NCBI RefSeq assembly: GCF_004027225.2
Contig: NC_044277.2
Location: forward strand, 30,724,995 to 30,788,994
DNA from: Strigops habroptila
Taxonomy: Eukaryota > Chordata > Aves > Psittaciformes > Psittacidae
Length of the DNA stretch: 64,000 nt
Direction of reading: 5' to 3'
The notes beneath the pieces were generated by a model. It did not search any database. It saw only the letters and a list, made by a program, of their open reading frames with translations, and was not told the origin of the DNA. Both the position numbers and the translations under genes were made by a program. Below are positions 47,925-61,810 of the stretch, piece by piece (positions within the stretch are counted from its first letter, which is position 1; every line of letters begins with the position of its first letter).

Positions 47925-49140
47925 TTAGAAAGCAAGATCATTGCTTTGGACTTCAGGAGAGCAGACTCTGGCTTCTGCACGGATCTGCTTGGAAGAGTTC
48001 CACAGGATAAGTCTCTTATGACATCCTCATAGAGAAGCTGATGAAGTATGGCCTGGGTGAGCTGACACTGAGGTCAATATGAAACTCGCTGAGCAGTTGG
48101 GCCCAGGAGTGGTGATCAATGGTGCAGTCTAGTGGTAGGCTAGTAACTAGCAGTGTACTCCAGGGGTTAGTACTGAGTCTGATGCTGTTTAACATCTTTG
48201 TTAATTATCTGGATGATGGGGCAGAGTGCAACCTTGGCAAATTTGCTGATGACACTAAACTGGGGGGACTGACTGATAGGTCAGAGGGTCGTGCTGCCAT
48301 CCAGAGGGACCTCGACAGGCTGGATAAATAGTCTGTCAGGAGCTTCATGAAGTTCAAGAAGGGAAGGTAAAAAGTCTTGCACCTGGGGAGGATCAGCCTT
48401 GTGCCCTGTTATCTGCTGGGTGGCAATGGTCTGGAAAGCAATGGTTGGAGAAACATTGGAGAAAAGGCCCTGGGGGTCCTTGTGGACACCAAGTTGAAAA
48501 TGAGCCAGCAGTGTGCCCTTGTAGCAGAGTAGGCTAACGGTAACCTGGGCTGGCTGCCTTAGCAGGAATGTTGCCAGCAGATTAAGGGAGATTGTTGAGA
48601 ATCCTCTTGCTTTCTTCAGCAGTGCTGAGGCCATGTCTGGAGTACTGTGTTCAGTTCTGTGCTCCCAGTATATGTGAGGACTGGAAAGCCCAACATAGGG
48701 GCACAAAGTTTATTAAGGAGCTGGAGCATGACTCCTGTGAGGAAAAGCTGTGAGAGCTGGGACTGTTCAGCCTGGAGAAGCAAAGGCTCAAGGTGGGGGG
48801 GTGTCTTATTAATGTATATGAATATTTGAAAGGAGGGTGCAGAGAGGATGGAGCTGGGCTCTTTCCAGTGCTTCACAAAGAGGATGGAGCTGGGCTCTGT
48901 TCAGTGCTGCACAGTGACAGCACCAAAGGCAACAGGCACATGTTGAAACACAGGAAGCTCTGAACATAGGGAAACATGTTTTCACTGAGAGGGTGACCAA
49001 GCACTGGCACAGGTTGACCAAAGAGGCTGTGGAGTTTCTGTCCTTGGAGATACTCAAAAGCCATCTGGCCATGATTCTGGGCACCTGGCTTCAGATGGCC
49101 CTTCTTGAGCAGGGGGGATTGTACTTCATGAGCTTACAGT
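47925..49140 (+). mobile_element. CR1 LINE, about 1.2 kb
   Basis: A plus-strand copy from the reverse-transcriptase region ([20 protein letters not shown] and [10 protein letters not shown] visible at 48,140-48,270) to the 3' end (GAGCAGGGGGGATTGTACTTC). It has several stops and a 36-bp tandem duplication. It is separate from the short tail just upstream. Confidence 0.92.
48843..48914. repeat. Two-copy tandem duplication, 36-bp unit
   Basis: AGAGGATGGAGCTGGGCTCT recurs at 48,843 and 48,879, with minor differences afterwards, inside the CR1 copy. Confidence 0.9.
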
Positions 49141-49887
49141 AACACACCGATCCCTTTCTACTTGCCCTTGTTACTGTATTTATAAAAATAAAAAGGGAGG
49201 GTGTGACAGTCAGCTCTGGAGTTTTCTCTTTTTGTTTTTCTTAGCTTGCAGTAAACACACAAGCTGTATTTGGCAACCCAAATTAGGAAATTCAGACAGT
49301 GAAACTGCTCTGTACTACTTCAGAGTGACTTCAAAAAAAGACCCCTTTGCTGGCAAGCTTCAAGAGAAGCATGTTTTTCTTTAAATCACAACCAACTCCA
49401 TTCTATAAATATTGTCAAATGTCTATTGGTCCTTCACATCATAAATATATTCTCTACATATATTAGTCTTGTACATATGTTTAGTGTATACTAAGCTGAA
49501 CAACTTAAAAGATACAAAATACAAAAAGGATGCATTTGCACTTGCAGGTAACTTGTGCATTAGAAGATGATAATTTTTTCAATTAAAATCAGTCTTTCAC
49601 TAGAATACCCTAATGTAAATTTCTCTAGAAAGGTCTGGTTTCCAAATGTTAACTTTCCAGGAACAACATCTGACTTCACACAATTTTTTAAAGCATGCAG
49701 AGAGTGAATTTAAATTTCCAACCTACATCATGGTAAGTTGTGTTTGACTAAAAATGGGAATAGACTCGAACTCACTGTATTGCTGCTGCAGTCAATGATG
49801 ACAGCCCTTACAATTTATTACATCTCTTGGACTAAAGCAGAGGGTTACTTCAGTATGGTGTTTTCAAGCAGGCTGCTTATCAGTAGG

Positions 49888-50020
49888 GGTTCAGTTTTTG
49901 GGGGGTTTTTTTGGTTGGTTGGTTTTGGGGGGAGCAGTGGATAGTTTTATTTGGTGGTTTTTGTTGTGTGTGGGTTTTTTTGGCTTTGGGTTTTTTTATT
50001 ATTGTGTTGGTGTTTTTTTC
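49888..50020. repeat. G/T-rich low-complexity tract
   Basis: GGGG, TTTTTTT and GGTT units in irregular order. The reverse complement resembles the A/C-rich tracts further left. Confidence 0.85.
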
Positions 50021-52996
50021 CCTTTTGAGACCTAATTAGAATATATACCTTTTCACACAGACCAGTGAAGGAGGAGAAAATGTGTGATGCTGCGACTCTT
50101 CTTAACTAACTAGTTTGCTCTCTACACCAGCTACTCCACAGCACTCCCTCTACTATTTAAGCAGTAAAGTTAAAAGCAGTAGATTTAAAAAAAGTGTGTT
50201 CTGCTAAGAAGTTGCAGGCTCCTGAGTCAGCTTGTGCATCCATGGACAAAGAAAGTAGCAGGCTCTGTCCTGTAGCTTCTCTGATGACCTGAATGGTTCT
50301 TGCAGCCATGCATCTGATCTACATTTACAAGCATTTTCAGTTCACATCCAAACTTTTCAAAAATCTTCAGCAGAAGGAGAACAGAAAGGGTGCTCTTTGT
50401 AGCATGTCTCTCAGAGATACTGGTAGGGGGTTTGGGAAAGTGGGGGGTGTTTGTTTAGAGGTAGAATGCAGGAAATTTGGAAGTCAGATTATTTCAGGCC
50501 TTTTGCAAAAGGAAACTAAATGCAGGTATTTCAGAGGAAGAAAGAGTAAAAATTGTGAGAAATAAAAAGCTTGGAGGACAAATACATGATATAGGAAGAG
50601 GGAGGAATTATGGCAGTTGTGCAGCTCTGGAATCGAGGTTGAATATGACTGGGTCTGAGCACTTCCTCCTTTGCCTGCAAGAGAGGACCTATGTATTTTT
50701 TTAGCCTTTAGAAGTAAGTCGAATCACTCCTAATATTAATTACATTTTCATCGGCTTCCCGCGAACAACCTTTCTAAAAATGCTCTCTGCAGCTGCTGCT
50801 CTCCACTGTCTCTGTTTTTGCTAATACTGGAAGTGGGTTGGAAAAGAAAAGAAATAATTCAAACTTAAATTTGAAGAAAACTTAAAAAATACATTAGAAA
50901 TAGTATTATTAAAAAATGCTAATATTAATTTTATAAGAAGAGGAGCTGACAAAAGATACCAGAGAAGGGGGCTGGCAAGGAGAAAGGAACTTTTCCTGCA
51001 GAAGAAATTAATATAGGGCCATGACACTGGGGGGCATAACTAAATTATGAAGGGGAATTGAGGCTGGAATCGCAGAGGGATTGTAGAAGCTGTCACAGTG
51101 TACAGCTAAGGCTGCCTAGTAAGGAAATTATTATCCCTCTTCTACACTGTTGCTTGTAATATGTGTGTGCAACTGTGCCAGTGGATTGTAAAATGCTAAT
51201 GAAGTTATAGGATTGAAGGGAGTGTGGTGAAAGCATATCAGTCTTCCCTTGTGTGCTTAAAGTTACCATAATTACCAAGTAATAAAACTGTCAAGATTTG
51301 GGGACACTGAGCATGTCTAATTTTCCCAGCATCCCTATTAGTCACTGTGTATGCCAAATATTTCAAAGTACAATCATATCAAAAAGGTAAGAGTGGGGAG
51401 GAATCATATAGTGTTACTTATTTAAACAAAGTAGCCTCTCACCTGCAAGTCTGCATGAGTCCCTGCAGCGGACTTAATTCTTTTTTTTTTTTTTTTTTTT
51501 CTTTTAAGTTTTGAAAGATAGCCAAAAGTTTCATTATTCGTATTTAGAGTGTTGTAGTGATATTATCCTTGCACATTCAGCTTGTTGGGTTTGAAGACCC
51601 AAAGAACAGTTCTTCTAGTCAAATGAAGAGCTTGTGTTTCTATCTTTCTATTGACTAGTGGTGAATGTAAGAGTATGATGCTGAGATTCGAAGGAAGCTA
51701 GTTTCATGACTACGTGTTTTTACTGGCCCTGATGCTCCTCGTAGCGGTTCGGCATGCATCTTACCTGATGCTGTGCTGACTTGTTTGTGTACTAAATCAA
51801 CAGAAAAGCAAATTCAAACAGGCTTATTTCCTGCCAGTTCAACATGCAAGAACAGTTCAGTAGAAGATCAAATCAGTTTTGGTGCTAGTCTGTATGAAGA
51901 GGTGGCAATACATAGTTGAAGGAAGATGGGAGGGAATGATGTTTGTTATCAGAAATTACATCAGCTCATGTTTCTATGGAACACAAGCTGAAAAAATGAG
52001 ACATATATGTCAAGTAAAGTACTATTCTTTATCCTTCCACCAGTTGAGAGTTCTTGATTTTAATTAGATCAAATTATTTGTAAGTTCGGCCATATAATAT
52101 AGGGCCCAAACTTAAAAATGTGAACAGGTTTATCTTTTTATTGATACGGGGCCTTCTTAGCTCTAACATATCATAAATACATACAGTCTGTAACAACATT
52201 GCTTTTACATACGGTCCTCATTTTGGTACAGAAGTTAATTATGAGTTATCTGTGCATTTAGGACAGATTTTACTTTTCTCATCTAATAAGAATTTTAAAT
52301 AAAAGGTTAAAGGACATTATGTTCCTGCGGTGCAGTACTTGGATCAGCATTGTTACACTTGCATATTGCTGAATATTCATGACTCTGCAGTTGGTATGCA
52401 TGTGTATGTAAAAAGCAAGAAAGGTGGAATAAAATCTGGGCAATGTCTCTTGTTCACAAATGTTTAATGCAAAATTTCAGAGTTCTGTCGTCTGTGGTAA
52501 ATTGTATCAGAGCATACAGAACAGGCATTGGTTCTGAATCCCTTCTACATATCTTCTCAGTCTTCTTCCTGGCTTCTCCACACCAATCTGGTGATCCGTT
52601 CATAGGGATCAGACAGGTGGGAGAAGAACAGAAACACAGAGCTGTGAAATGGGAATTTAAGTTAGTTTACTTCTCCCACCCTCTCCTTCCCTTTTGGTAG
52701 TGTCAAATGGAAGACAGGTAAGGAGGGGCATGGAAAAGATGCATAAAATAGCGATTGATACTGTGCTTGATAAATAAGCCTATGTGAGACAGTGCCCTTA
52801 CTACAGTGAAAAGCAGATACTACGTACGTCATGAGGCATAAGGCCAGCTTTTCAGGTAACAGTAACCAGCGAATGAAGAACTAAGGCTTTAATTGTCTAC
52901 AGGGCCCACAACCATGCGTTGATGTCCTGTCTTCGAACCATTCTGAAACTGAGATGCATACCTCTGCCACCATGTGATGTTTTGCCTACTTTACAC

Positions 52997-53032
52997 AAAG
53001 GATGACAGATCTACTAAGATCTGTCATCCTTT
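52997..53032. repeat. Perfect 16-bp inverted repeat, 4-nt loop
   Basis: AAAGGATGACAGATCT (52,997-53,012), loop ACTA, then AGATCTGTCATCCTTT (53,017-53,032). All 16 base pairs match. Confidence 0.97.
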
Positions 53033-55127
53033 CCACTTTTACACGTGTAATGCAATATAACTTTCAGTTATCCATCCATGTATCAGAACTTCATATCCTC
53101 CTCATAACCAAAATCTCTTCAAATGCAAGGGTCTTCCTGTCATCTGCTTATGTGATCATCGACAGTTGGGACCTACATTTGTAGCACAAGGGATCCTTAT
53201 CTTTCCCATGCTCTTACACGTCCTGATACTGGTTTAGTCAGAAATTTTTACCTTCCTTCGAAGGGGCCGTTCCTTCCTAGTTAACCATCACAATTGCAAC
53301 TCTGTTAAACAACCAAGTCCTGCACCATTTTGATTTGGCAACAGTAAATGTAAGGCACTTCTCCAGATAATTCCCACTACTTAGCTCTGAAAAAAAGAGT
53401 CAACATTGTATATATTTTGGCTCTTCATCTTAGTGTCAAGGGATTTTTTTGAACCATGGCTTTTGGAAAGTCTTAACTTACAATGCAGCTTTCCCCACCT
53501 CCCCCCCCTTTTTTTAAGGTTGGTTTTTTTTTTTGTGAAGTTTTTGGGTTCTTTTATCATTGATTTAATTAAAAGGAACAATAGTTATCTTTCATTTAGA
53601 ACAGCAGAGAATGGGAATTTACAGGCAGAATTGACATCTCTAGCACTGAATTTGCAATTTGATGTACTAAGGAGAGGGTTGACAAAAGGGAAATAAGATG
53701 GGGGGAAAAAGAAGAATGGGATATGGGATGAAGAATGATAGTGATTCAACATAGGAGTTGTTACATTTTGTTACATGCTATTCTTCCTATCTATTCTAAT
53801 AAATGAAAATTAGGGCCATAGGGCTAAAAGGTTGGTAGGATGATGCCATCTGGCTTTTATGCTACAAGGAATGCAAATGTACTTTGAGCTTTTGTAGCCT
53901 TAAATTTAACATCACAAATTTTTAAAATGTAGCATTTTAAATATTAGTTGTGCAGTAATGAGTCTGTCAGATCTAGTTGTTTGCATTTGATAATCTGTTT
54001 TTTAAGAGTGCTGACTGATTACAAATTTTTCTGAAGTCAGTGGTTGCTGTTAGCATTCAGCGTATCTTTAGCAGTGGCCAATGATAGTCTTGGTTGCTAG
54101 CATTCATCGAGAGAATGTATTACACTGACGCATGATTTTCATTTTCCGTCAAATACTGACAGAAATGACTGATGTACAGCTTCTAACAGTGCAGCACTTT
54201 CCTACTGCTCTTCATTACTGTTGTATCAATTCCGGCTCTTCTGTGGTGGTTTTGATTTCGTAACTCGAAGCCCTAATATTTGAACTCTGGCACGTAGTTT
54301 ATGGAAGATAAATCAATGAGCTATCCTTACTTTTTCTTGCTCTCTCTAGGCATTCAGTAGTGGCTAATCTCTTATGTACCATTTTAGGAAATCTAAGCTT
54401 AGTGAGTTAAAGTTGGAAAAGCAATTGGTGATTTGAATGTGTCTTTGTCTTGTACTTGGTCTTTGGACAATAGATGTAATTGTAGCATTTAGGATTCTGG
54501 AATTTTTGCTCACTCAGCCTCTGTAGTGAAAATCTTAATTTAATCTATGGGATTGATTTGTTACACAGTCATTCAGTGTTTTCCTTTGTCTATTTTGAGA
54601 AATAGTCCTGCCTCCCAGGAATATAAGAAATAAATAATATTTTATGTGATTGCAGTATATTGCTGGTTTTTCAATTAGTGTTAGTAGTTATTTCAAATGG
54701 TTAAAGAATCAGTTTATGTTCTTTACGAAATGGTAGGTATTTAGCTGAAGTATATAGAAATCCAGACAGTAATACAAAATTAATCTTTTGTAAGGTTATT
54801 TGAGGTAATGATGTAGTGATAAGTTAATTTTACAGTGATTAAGAGACAACACAGTTGGGGCTCCCAATTAGACTTTGATCTGAGGATATTTCTCTCTACA
54901 CTTGATGAGCAAGAAAGAGATGAGAATTAATGGTAAGACATGAGGCTTTGAGCAGCTGGTTTCCAGGTTCTGTGGTTTATTATAACACTTTATGAAAGGA
55001 AGACTTTAAAATTAACTAGGTACATATAACTCGATTTCTTATCTTTAAAGTTTATTTTTTTCGAGTTGACATCTAAGATATCCTCTGCTATTGAGAGGAA
55101 CTGAACAGCTAAATGGAAGAGACTTTC

Positions 55128-55262
55128 ACAAAAAAAAACCCCTCCAAAACAAAATGCAAAACCAATGCAAAAAAACCCTCACCTCTCAAAAAACAAGAAA
55201 ACCCAACCAAACAAAAAACAAAACAAAAAACAAAAACAAACCAGCAACAAAAAACAAACCCT
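55128..55262. repeat. A/C-rich low-complexity tract
   Basis: AAAACCC, CCAAAC and CAAAAA units over about 135 bases. Confidence 0.9.
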
Positions 55263-55679
55263 CAGTACTTGTGGTGGGAGAAAAGATAGTTTTTTTTACT
55301 GTCTGTTGATGCCCTAACTTTATGAATGTAAAAGGAGGAAGAGTAGTCTTGAGGGTATGGCTTGCTCTCTTTCTCTCACACACCCAGCATGGCAACATTG
55401 TATGCACAATACCAAATGCATTGCAACTCTCAGAGAAAAGAGGACTTGTGTGTTTGTGATACCCTCTCCAGAGACGGTGTGATTCCTAACATGCCCACCA
55501 CATACTGCTTCCCCCTGCCTGGGCCAAAGATGTGAATGCTGGGACTTGGCAGAATCTAGTCTGTTGAAAAGGCTAACAAAAAAAAAAAAATGGTTGTCTT
55601 TAATGTATGTCCTGTTGTTTTTTTGTTTTGAGATAGTTTATAATAATAAACTAAATAATAATGAATGCTAAAGAGACTT

Positions 55680-57415
55680 TATATATCAGGAGTTCTTTAG
55701 TGGCCTGGAAATCAAGAGTTGTCCAGGCAAAACTAATGCAACATGATTAGCGATGAATGTAAATGAATAGCATAGGAACGTAAGATTAAAATCAGTGACT
55801 CTGAAGAATAAGGTAAGCTTCAATTTACAAAGCACGAGAAAAGAATCAATGAAAGGGTCCAAAAATCTAAGTAAGAGGAGGCACAAAGGGAGAGGTCCAT
55901 TACCTAGATCTATTACTAAATAAGAAAAGGAGAACAAGTAACAGATTTTCAAAGGCTGATTCTTTACCTCATACTTTATAAAAGAGATATATTGTGACCT
56001 GCTACTTTCATAAAATTATTCTTAGACAGGAAATAAGAGTGGAACCAAAACATGGAAAGAATAGCCTAAGGAATCTTAATATAAATGTGCTCAAGTGGCA
56101 AATTCTAATAAAACTCATCCTGGAATGATTGAGGAATTAGGCACTGCTGGTTTTATTTATTTATTTAATGTCCCAGAGGGTGAAAATAGACAGCAAAATG
56201 GGTTTGTGTGTGTGTGTTTCTGTCTCTATTCTTGTGTTAAGAGAATTATTGAAGATGTCAGTTTCAATTCCAAATAGAGATTCAGGAGTAAATAGTTCAG
56301 CAATTAATTTGTATCTAAAAATGTGCAGAAGAGGGATTGTAAAACAACCGGTATAGTTTGATGTCACCTGTTCATAAGAAACCTCAGCCTGTTTCTCCTC
56401 TTAGAAAGGATGACAAGCGTAGTAAGTTAGAGGAAAACTTTAGTTACAATACAGCTTGATTTTAATCAAGTTTTTTACCCTCCATAAGCAAGCTAGGGAA
56501 ATGTAATATCCATACCGTCTCTATTAAATGCTGATAATATCAGCATCAAGTTGAAAAATTGCCTTTACAAAGTAATTATCTATAGTGCCCTGTCAAGATG
56601 AAAAGGCATTAATGAGTTGGATGATTGAAGAGAACACACATTTAACAGAACTTACTGATGATACTAAGCTGGAGAGGGGTTGAAAGTTTTGGTTTGGGTT
56701 TTTTTGTTTTGTTTTGAACAGAAGATCTGAATCCAGAATACTTCCGATGAATTAGGAGAGAATCTCTGAAATCAGTAAGATTAAAGCAATTCAGGCAAGT
56801 ATGAAGCGCTGCATTTAAGAGAAAAAATTCAAATGCATGAATACAAAACAAGATATAATTATTCAGACAGAAAAAATGACAGAAAAAGATCTGAGGATAT
56901 AGTAGACCTCAAGGTAAATACCATCTATGCTGCTGGAAAAAAGTGAAGTGTGGGGTTTGGTTGGTTGGTTTTTTCTTTGTGTGGGTTTCTTTTGGTTTTG
57001 GTTGTTTGGTTGTTTTTTTTTTTTTTCCCATGGAGGATCATACCAGGCATGTTGTAGGGAAGAGGATGTTGTCTAGTTTGGCACATCTATATGAAGTTGG
57101 TCCCCTAGAATGCCTCACTGCTTTTTCCTCTTGAGAAGATGCAGAAAAACTGGAAATTCTTCTCCATTGTTATTTTTTTCTCCTATGGAATGAAACCGTT
57201 ATTTATTTGTAATAGGGATGCTTTAGACTGGATATGAGAAAAAGATTCTTTGGTAATTATTAGGGTGATAGTCTGTCCCAGTGTTTTATCTAGAGAAAGT
57301 ATGGAATCGGCTTTCTTGGTAGTTAAATATGTGTCAAGATATTCTTGAGCCTGCGTTCATGCTGAGTTAGGATTAGGTAGTCTCTTCTGGTCCATTTCAT
57401 CTCTGCAGAAGTACA
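55680..57415 (+). mobile_element. Ancient long CR1 copy
   Basis: A heavily diverged plus-strand CR1. Recognisable patches include AGGAGTTCTTTAGTGGCCTG, AGCAAGCTAGGGAAATGTAA, TGATGATACTAAGCTGGAGA and AAAAGATCTGAGGATATAGT. A worn tail ends near 57,410. G/T-rich tracts (56,690-56,717 and 56,946-57,030) interrupt it. It resembles the older reptile-bird CR1 families. Confidence 0.72.
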
Positions 57416-59764
57416 GTGCTCAAACTACATGTTTTAGTTCCACGGAAGAGATTATTTAAGAGTTAAGTCACGAACTCAGTGAAGTGAATGGGCATGCTGG
57501 TTCTTGCGTCCAAAATTCAATTTTAAGTTAGAACAGTAAGGAAAAAAGTTCTTTTGTTACTTAATAAGTTTTTATTTGTTTTCCCAAAAAGTGTTTTGAC
57601 AAATGATGCTTAAAAATATTTTGAAGCTTCTGCGTATGTCTGTCTTCTAATGAGTGTGCTAGAAAAGCAGGGAATGCAATTGCAGTAGCACTGAGACAGT
57701 AGGAACTCCTTGATTACTCCTTCGCAGTGGAATAGCCCTATGGAAGAAATGGCACCCTAGAGATTACTTGGATTCATATATTTCTGCAGGCAAACTTTAC
57801 AGACCTGTAAATTTAAATGTAGATTTTTTTTGTGGGCAGAAAGCATTGACAAATATGTCTGATGGTAATACATTTCATACTGATAGTCCCAGAACAGGTC
57901 AATAATAATGCTTATATTGATAGCACCAATGCAGGAGATGTTACTTGGTATTATAGCTAAAATCCATGTTATCCCCTTAATTATAATTACATTAATATTG
58001 ACAGGCTGTTGACAATACTCACATTACTATTGATAGATTTCTGTCAATAGCATGTTTCCAAATAAAATATATTCATTCATAATTTGTACGGTGCTCAATA
58101 ACAGCATTAATGTATACCAGAAGAAATTTCTCTTTCCCTGGTGATATACAGTAATTATTTTTTTTGCTGCACAGTGTACTGTACAAGTGGGATTGTTCAT
58201 TTGTTTAGTAAAAAAAAAGACAAAGTATAGGTTATTTAAGGAAGCGTTCTGTGCAGTTTTATTCTGGGAGGCAATTTTAAATTTTTTTTTCCTATGTGAT
58301 ACCTGTGTAAAATCAAGGGAATCAAGGCATATTGATATTGGTGTAAGAAGTTAATCATGCAGAGGGGTTTTATGTATATTCACCTGGTTTTTGACTGTTC
58401 AGTTCTGATCATATGAGCTAAGCCTGGTAGCATCCTTATATTTGCCTCTTTCATGACTGGCTCTACAATTCTGAGCTCTTTAAGTTCAAAAAATTTAAAG
58501 TAGACCAAATAAGAGAGTTAAAACAGTAAGGAAATGACAAATAGAATTTAATGCAGAAAATGGAGGAAAATCAACATTGTCCCTATAATCCATGTAGCTC
58601 AGTAGAATATGGAATGCAAAAATAACATTAAAAGTACAAGCTAAATATTTTGACATTTACAGGCTGTTTATAATCTAGTTTTAAACCAGAATAGTTCTCA
58701 CTTATTCCTACTCTAAGACAACTATTTGTGAAGACAGTAAAAACTGAAAAATCTAACAAATTTCTGAAAGGATCTTGTATGAAGTAATTTTAAAACAAAA
58801 CTTTATTATCATTTGTTTATTCTTATTATCACGTGAAAAATGGACACGATAGGGATAAATAGTTTAATGACAATTCCCAACTATAGCAAAATACAGATTA
58901 GAATTTAGGCCTCTTCTCTCAAAGAAACAGTTGCTGTTATCCAGATCATTAGGACATTTGCAGACATTTTCTATAGGAAAATACAGATATCAAACTTTAC
59001 CTATTAATGTCTGTCTATGGGAAGTAAGTACCTACCCTGTAACTGAAATAAAACCTTAAATCAATTCAGAAGTAAGTGTAGTGTATAGCAGCATGCTTAT
59101 TCCTGTACGTAGTACTTAGCATGCTGCAATGCGCTTACACATTAAAATCAAAGCTGTATAGATATAATCTTTAAGTAACTTGCAAGGTCCAGTTAACAGC
59201 CATGGCCTATGGCAAACTTTCAGTGATCTCAGCAACAAAGAACTTCAGAACACTTCCTGGTTTGACCGCTCAAATTGAGAATGCTTACCTAATTGGTCAT
59301 CAAACAGAAAGCTTTGCTTACATTGGAATATTACAAGCATAATTTAAATTATTTTAAATTAGTACATCTGTATTAATAGGTTTTGTCTAATACTCTTCCT
59401 TTCCCATGTAGCTTGTATAAAAGTGGCTTCAAAGTTGAATCAATCAGCTAGTTGGTAATTCAGAAGAGGCATTAAATATGTCACAGTTAAGCAGTAGATA
59501 TGGTGTTGATTCTCATTTTTTGAAAAAGGAGACTTGACTTTTGCAAAAATCTAAAGGTTAACAAACAGTGGTAGAATTTGGTTCAAAAGTGGTTCCCATT
59601 TTCTATATACAGAGTTCCAATCCACTCTGGTTCTTCAGGTTCACTAAAGTTATTTCCTTCAAATAATTCTATAAAGGATCATGGACATGAAAAGAGTATG
59701 TGTTGTCATAATTGAAGCAGATTCTACAATGAGGCTTGTACAAATTTTGGGGAAGTTCAAGCTC
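57416..59764 (+). other. Probable PEX2 intron, no feature seen
   Basis: AT-rich unique sequence. I see no exon or named repeat. Confidence 0.5.
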
Positions 59765-60500
59765 CAAGTTCTGGGGAAGATGTTTAAGACATCTAGTCCA
59801 TCCATTCTCCTGTAAAAATTTGGGATAAAATGCTCGAAGGATGAAGATTTCACAGTCCCTCTAGACAGACTATTCCTGTGTCCTTATGTCCAGTTGAAAT
59901 TCCTCATGTAGCAACTTAGAGCCAGTTACCTCTCCTTCTTTCACTGCATCTCACAGAAGGGTTTGACTTCATCTTCTCTGCTGCCTGTAGATTCTGGAAT
60001 ATTACTACTAAATCACTTCTTAGGTGCCTTCAAGTTGAACAATCTGAGTTCCTTCAAACTCTCGTATATCAGGTGTTGGGGCTTGCTCATGATTTTAGTG
60101 GCTGAATTCTTTTTGGTTTGTTGATGTTTCTTTTGCCCTATTGATAGAAAAGAGGCAAAAAACCCCACATGGTGTCCCTGGTATAGTCTCACCAATGCCA
60201 AGTAGAGGGCAATAAGCACATCGTTCAGTCTGCTAGCTATATGCATGCTAGTGCACCCCAGTAGGCATTATTACTGCAAGGATGCACTGGTGACTTGTGT
60301 TCAGCTTGCTGCAGACCAAAATGCCCAGGTCCTTTTTTGCAAAGCACTTATGTAGTCAGTCGGCTCCCAGCCTACAGTGGTCTCTGGGGTTTTTTGTGTA
60401 TTTCATGATCCATCATAATCTTTGCGTATTTGACACATTTTCCTTGAACTTCAGAAGGTTCTGCACATATTTGGCCTACCTTGTGAGAAATGTACAACAG
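59765..60500 (-). mobile_element. CR1 LINE fragment, older subfamily
   Basis: Reverse-complement CR1: CATCTAGTCCATCCATTCTC, CAGGTGTTGGGGCTTGCTCA, GGTGTCCCTGGTATAGTCTC, CTGCAGACCAAAATGCCCAG and CTTGAACTTCAGAAGGTTCT appear in the expected order. Frames are broken throughout. Confidence 0.8.
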
Positions 60501-61349
60501 CAGTTTCTCATACCCCTGGGATAATGGAAGACATCTAAAAAAAATGGTTGCACTGATGTTGGAAAATTGTCTTGGATCAAGGAAGCTGCTTGATAAGATG
60601 TCCCATTCAGCTAAATTTAATATTTTGAAAAGGGATTTTGTGTATTGATAATTGTATAGAACAGTAATAGGAGGGTAACGTAAATTAATAAAACTGAGTG
60701 AGATGAGTAGAAGGGACTGAGGTGTTACCAGAAGTGAAAAAGACAGTGAATGTTTAGGGATTATGAGTGACAGGTTCCCGAGTAGATGGTTATCAGAGGC
60801 TGTGGTTCCTAAATGGTAGTGAGGTCAGATGAGGGGTAGGAGGGTGGATAGTCACTGGAGCTGGAGTTTTTGAAGTGATACAGCAAGATCCAGTAGGGAT
60901 TGAATTGACTTTTTTATCACAAAGTGGAAGAGGTAAGTTATTGGGATGATACCGGATAATGCTTAGCAAGCACACTTCGTGCACTTCAGTCCGTACTACA
61001 GAAAACACAGAAGTGGGCAGTTGGGCATACTGTCTTTGTATACCCTTTTATACTGGCTTGTCCGACCAGCGTGGGTTGATGCAATGAACCCCATAGCTGT
61101 TTGTCCAGAGGAAGTGGCCTTAAACTACCTTCAGCAATATTTTCCTTGCTATTGAGAAAGGAGGAGTTTAAAGAAATTGAGTGGAGCTACTGTATGCCCT
61201 ACCCATGCAGCTAGTCTTCGTTAACTGGAAACTACTATTGTACAGGATACATTTAAAAAAAAATCATATTTCCTGTTAGCTTTGCATGATATTTTTTCCT
61301 TATAGACATGACCAGTTATAGGTATGAAAAACAGCAGGAATGCTGCAAA
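60501..61349 (+). other. Probable PEX2 intron, no feature seen
   Basis: AT-rich with no recognisable element. Confidence 0.5.
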
Positions 61350-61810
61350 TGATCACAGAATCATTAGGGTTGGAAGGGACCTCTGGAGATTATCTAGTCC
61401 AATCTCCTCTGCCAAGGCAGGGCAACCTAAAACAGGTTACACAGGAACATATCCAGGAAGGTTTTGAATGTCCAGAGAGAGAGACTCCACAACCTTCCTG
61501 GACAGCCTGGTTTAGTGCTCTGCCATCCTCAATGTAAAGAAGTTCTTCCTTATGTTCAGGTGAAACTTCTTGCGTTTGAGTTTATGGCCATTGCTCCTCG
61601 TCCTGTAACTGGGCACCACTGAAAAGAGTCTGGCACCATCCTCCTGGCACCCGCCTTTGAGATATTTATATGCATTAATGAGATCCCCTCTTGGTCTTCT
61701 CTTAGCTACTACAGAGGCCCAGTTCCTGCAATCTCCTTATAAAGAGATGCTCCAGACCCCTGATAATCATTGTGGCCCTCTGCTGGATCCTCTCCAGTAG
61801 CTCCTTGTCT
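61350..61810 (-). mobile_element. CR1 LINE fragment
   Basis: Reverse-complement CR1 3' region from AGGGTTGGAAGGGACCTCTG to GGATCCTCTCCAGTAGCTCC. It is moderately diverged and 5'-truncated. Confidence 0.92.

Larger units (their letters stand above)
49141..55679 (+). other. Probable PEX2 intron, mostly unique
   Basis: 6.5 kb of T-rich DNA almost free of transposons. It holds a G/T-rich tract (49,888-50,020), a poly-T run (51,481-51,501), the palindrome at 52,997-53,032 and an A/C-rich tract (55,128-55,262). No coding exon is recognised. Confidence 0.5.

Noticed and set aside
23644-55262. A/C-rich tracts as a CRISPR-like or regularly spaced array
   Set aside because: They are simple low-complexity sequence without constant repeats or spacers and are scattered over 30 kb.
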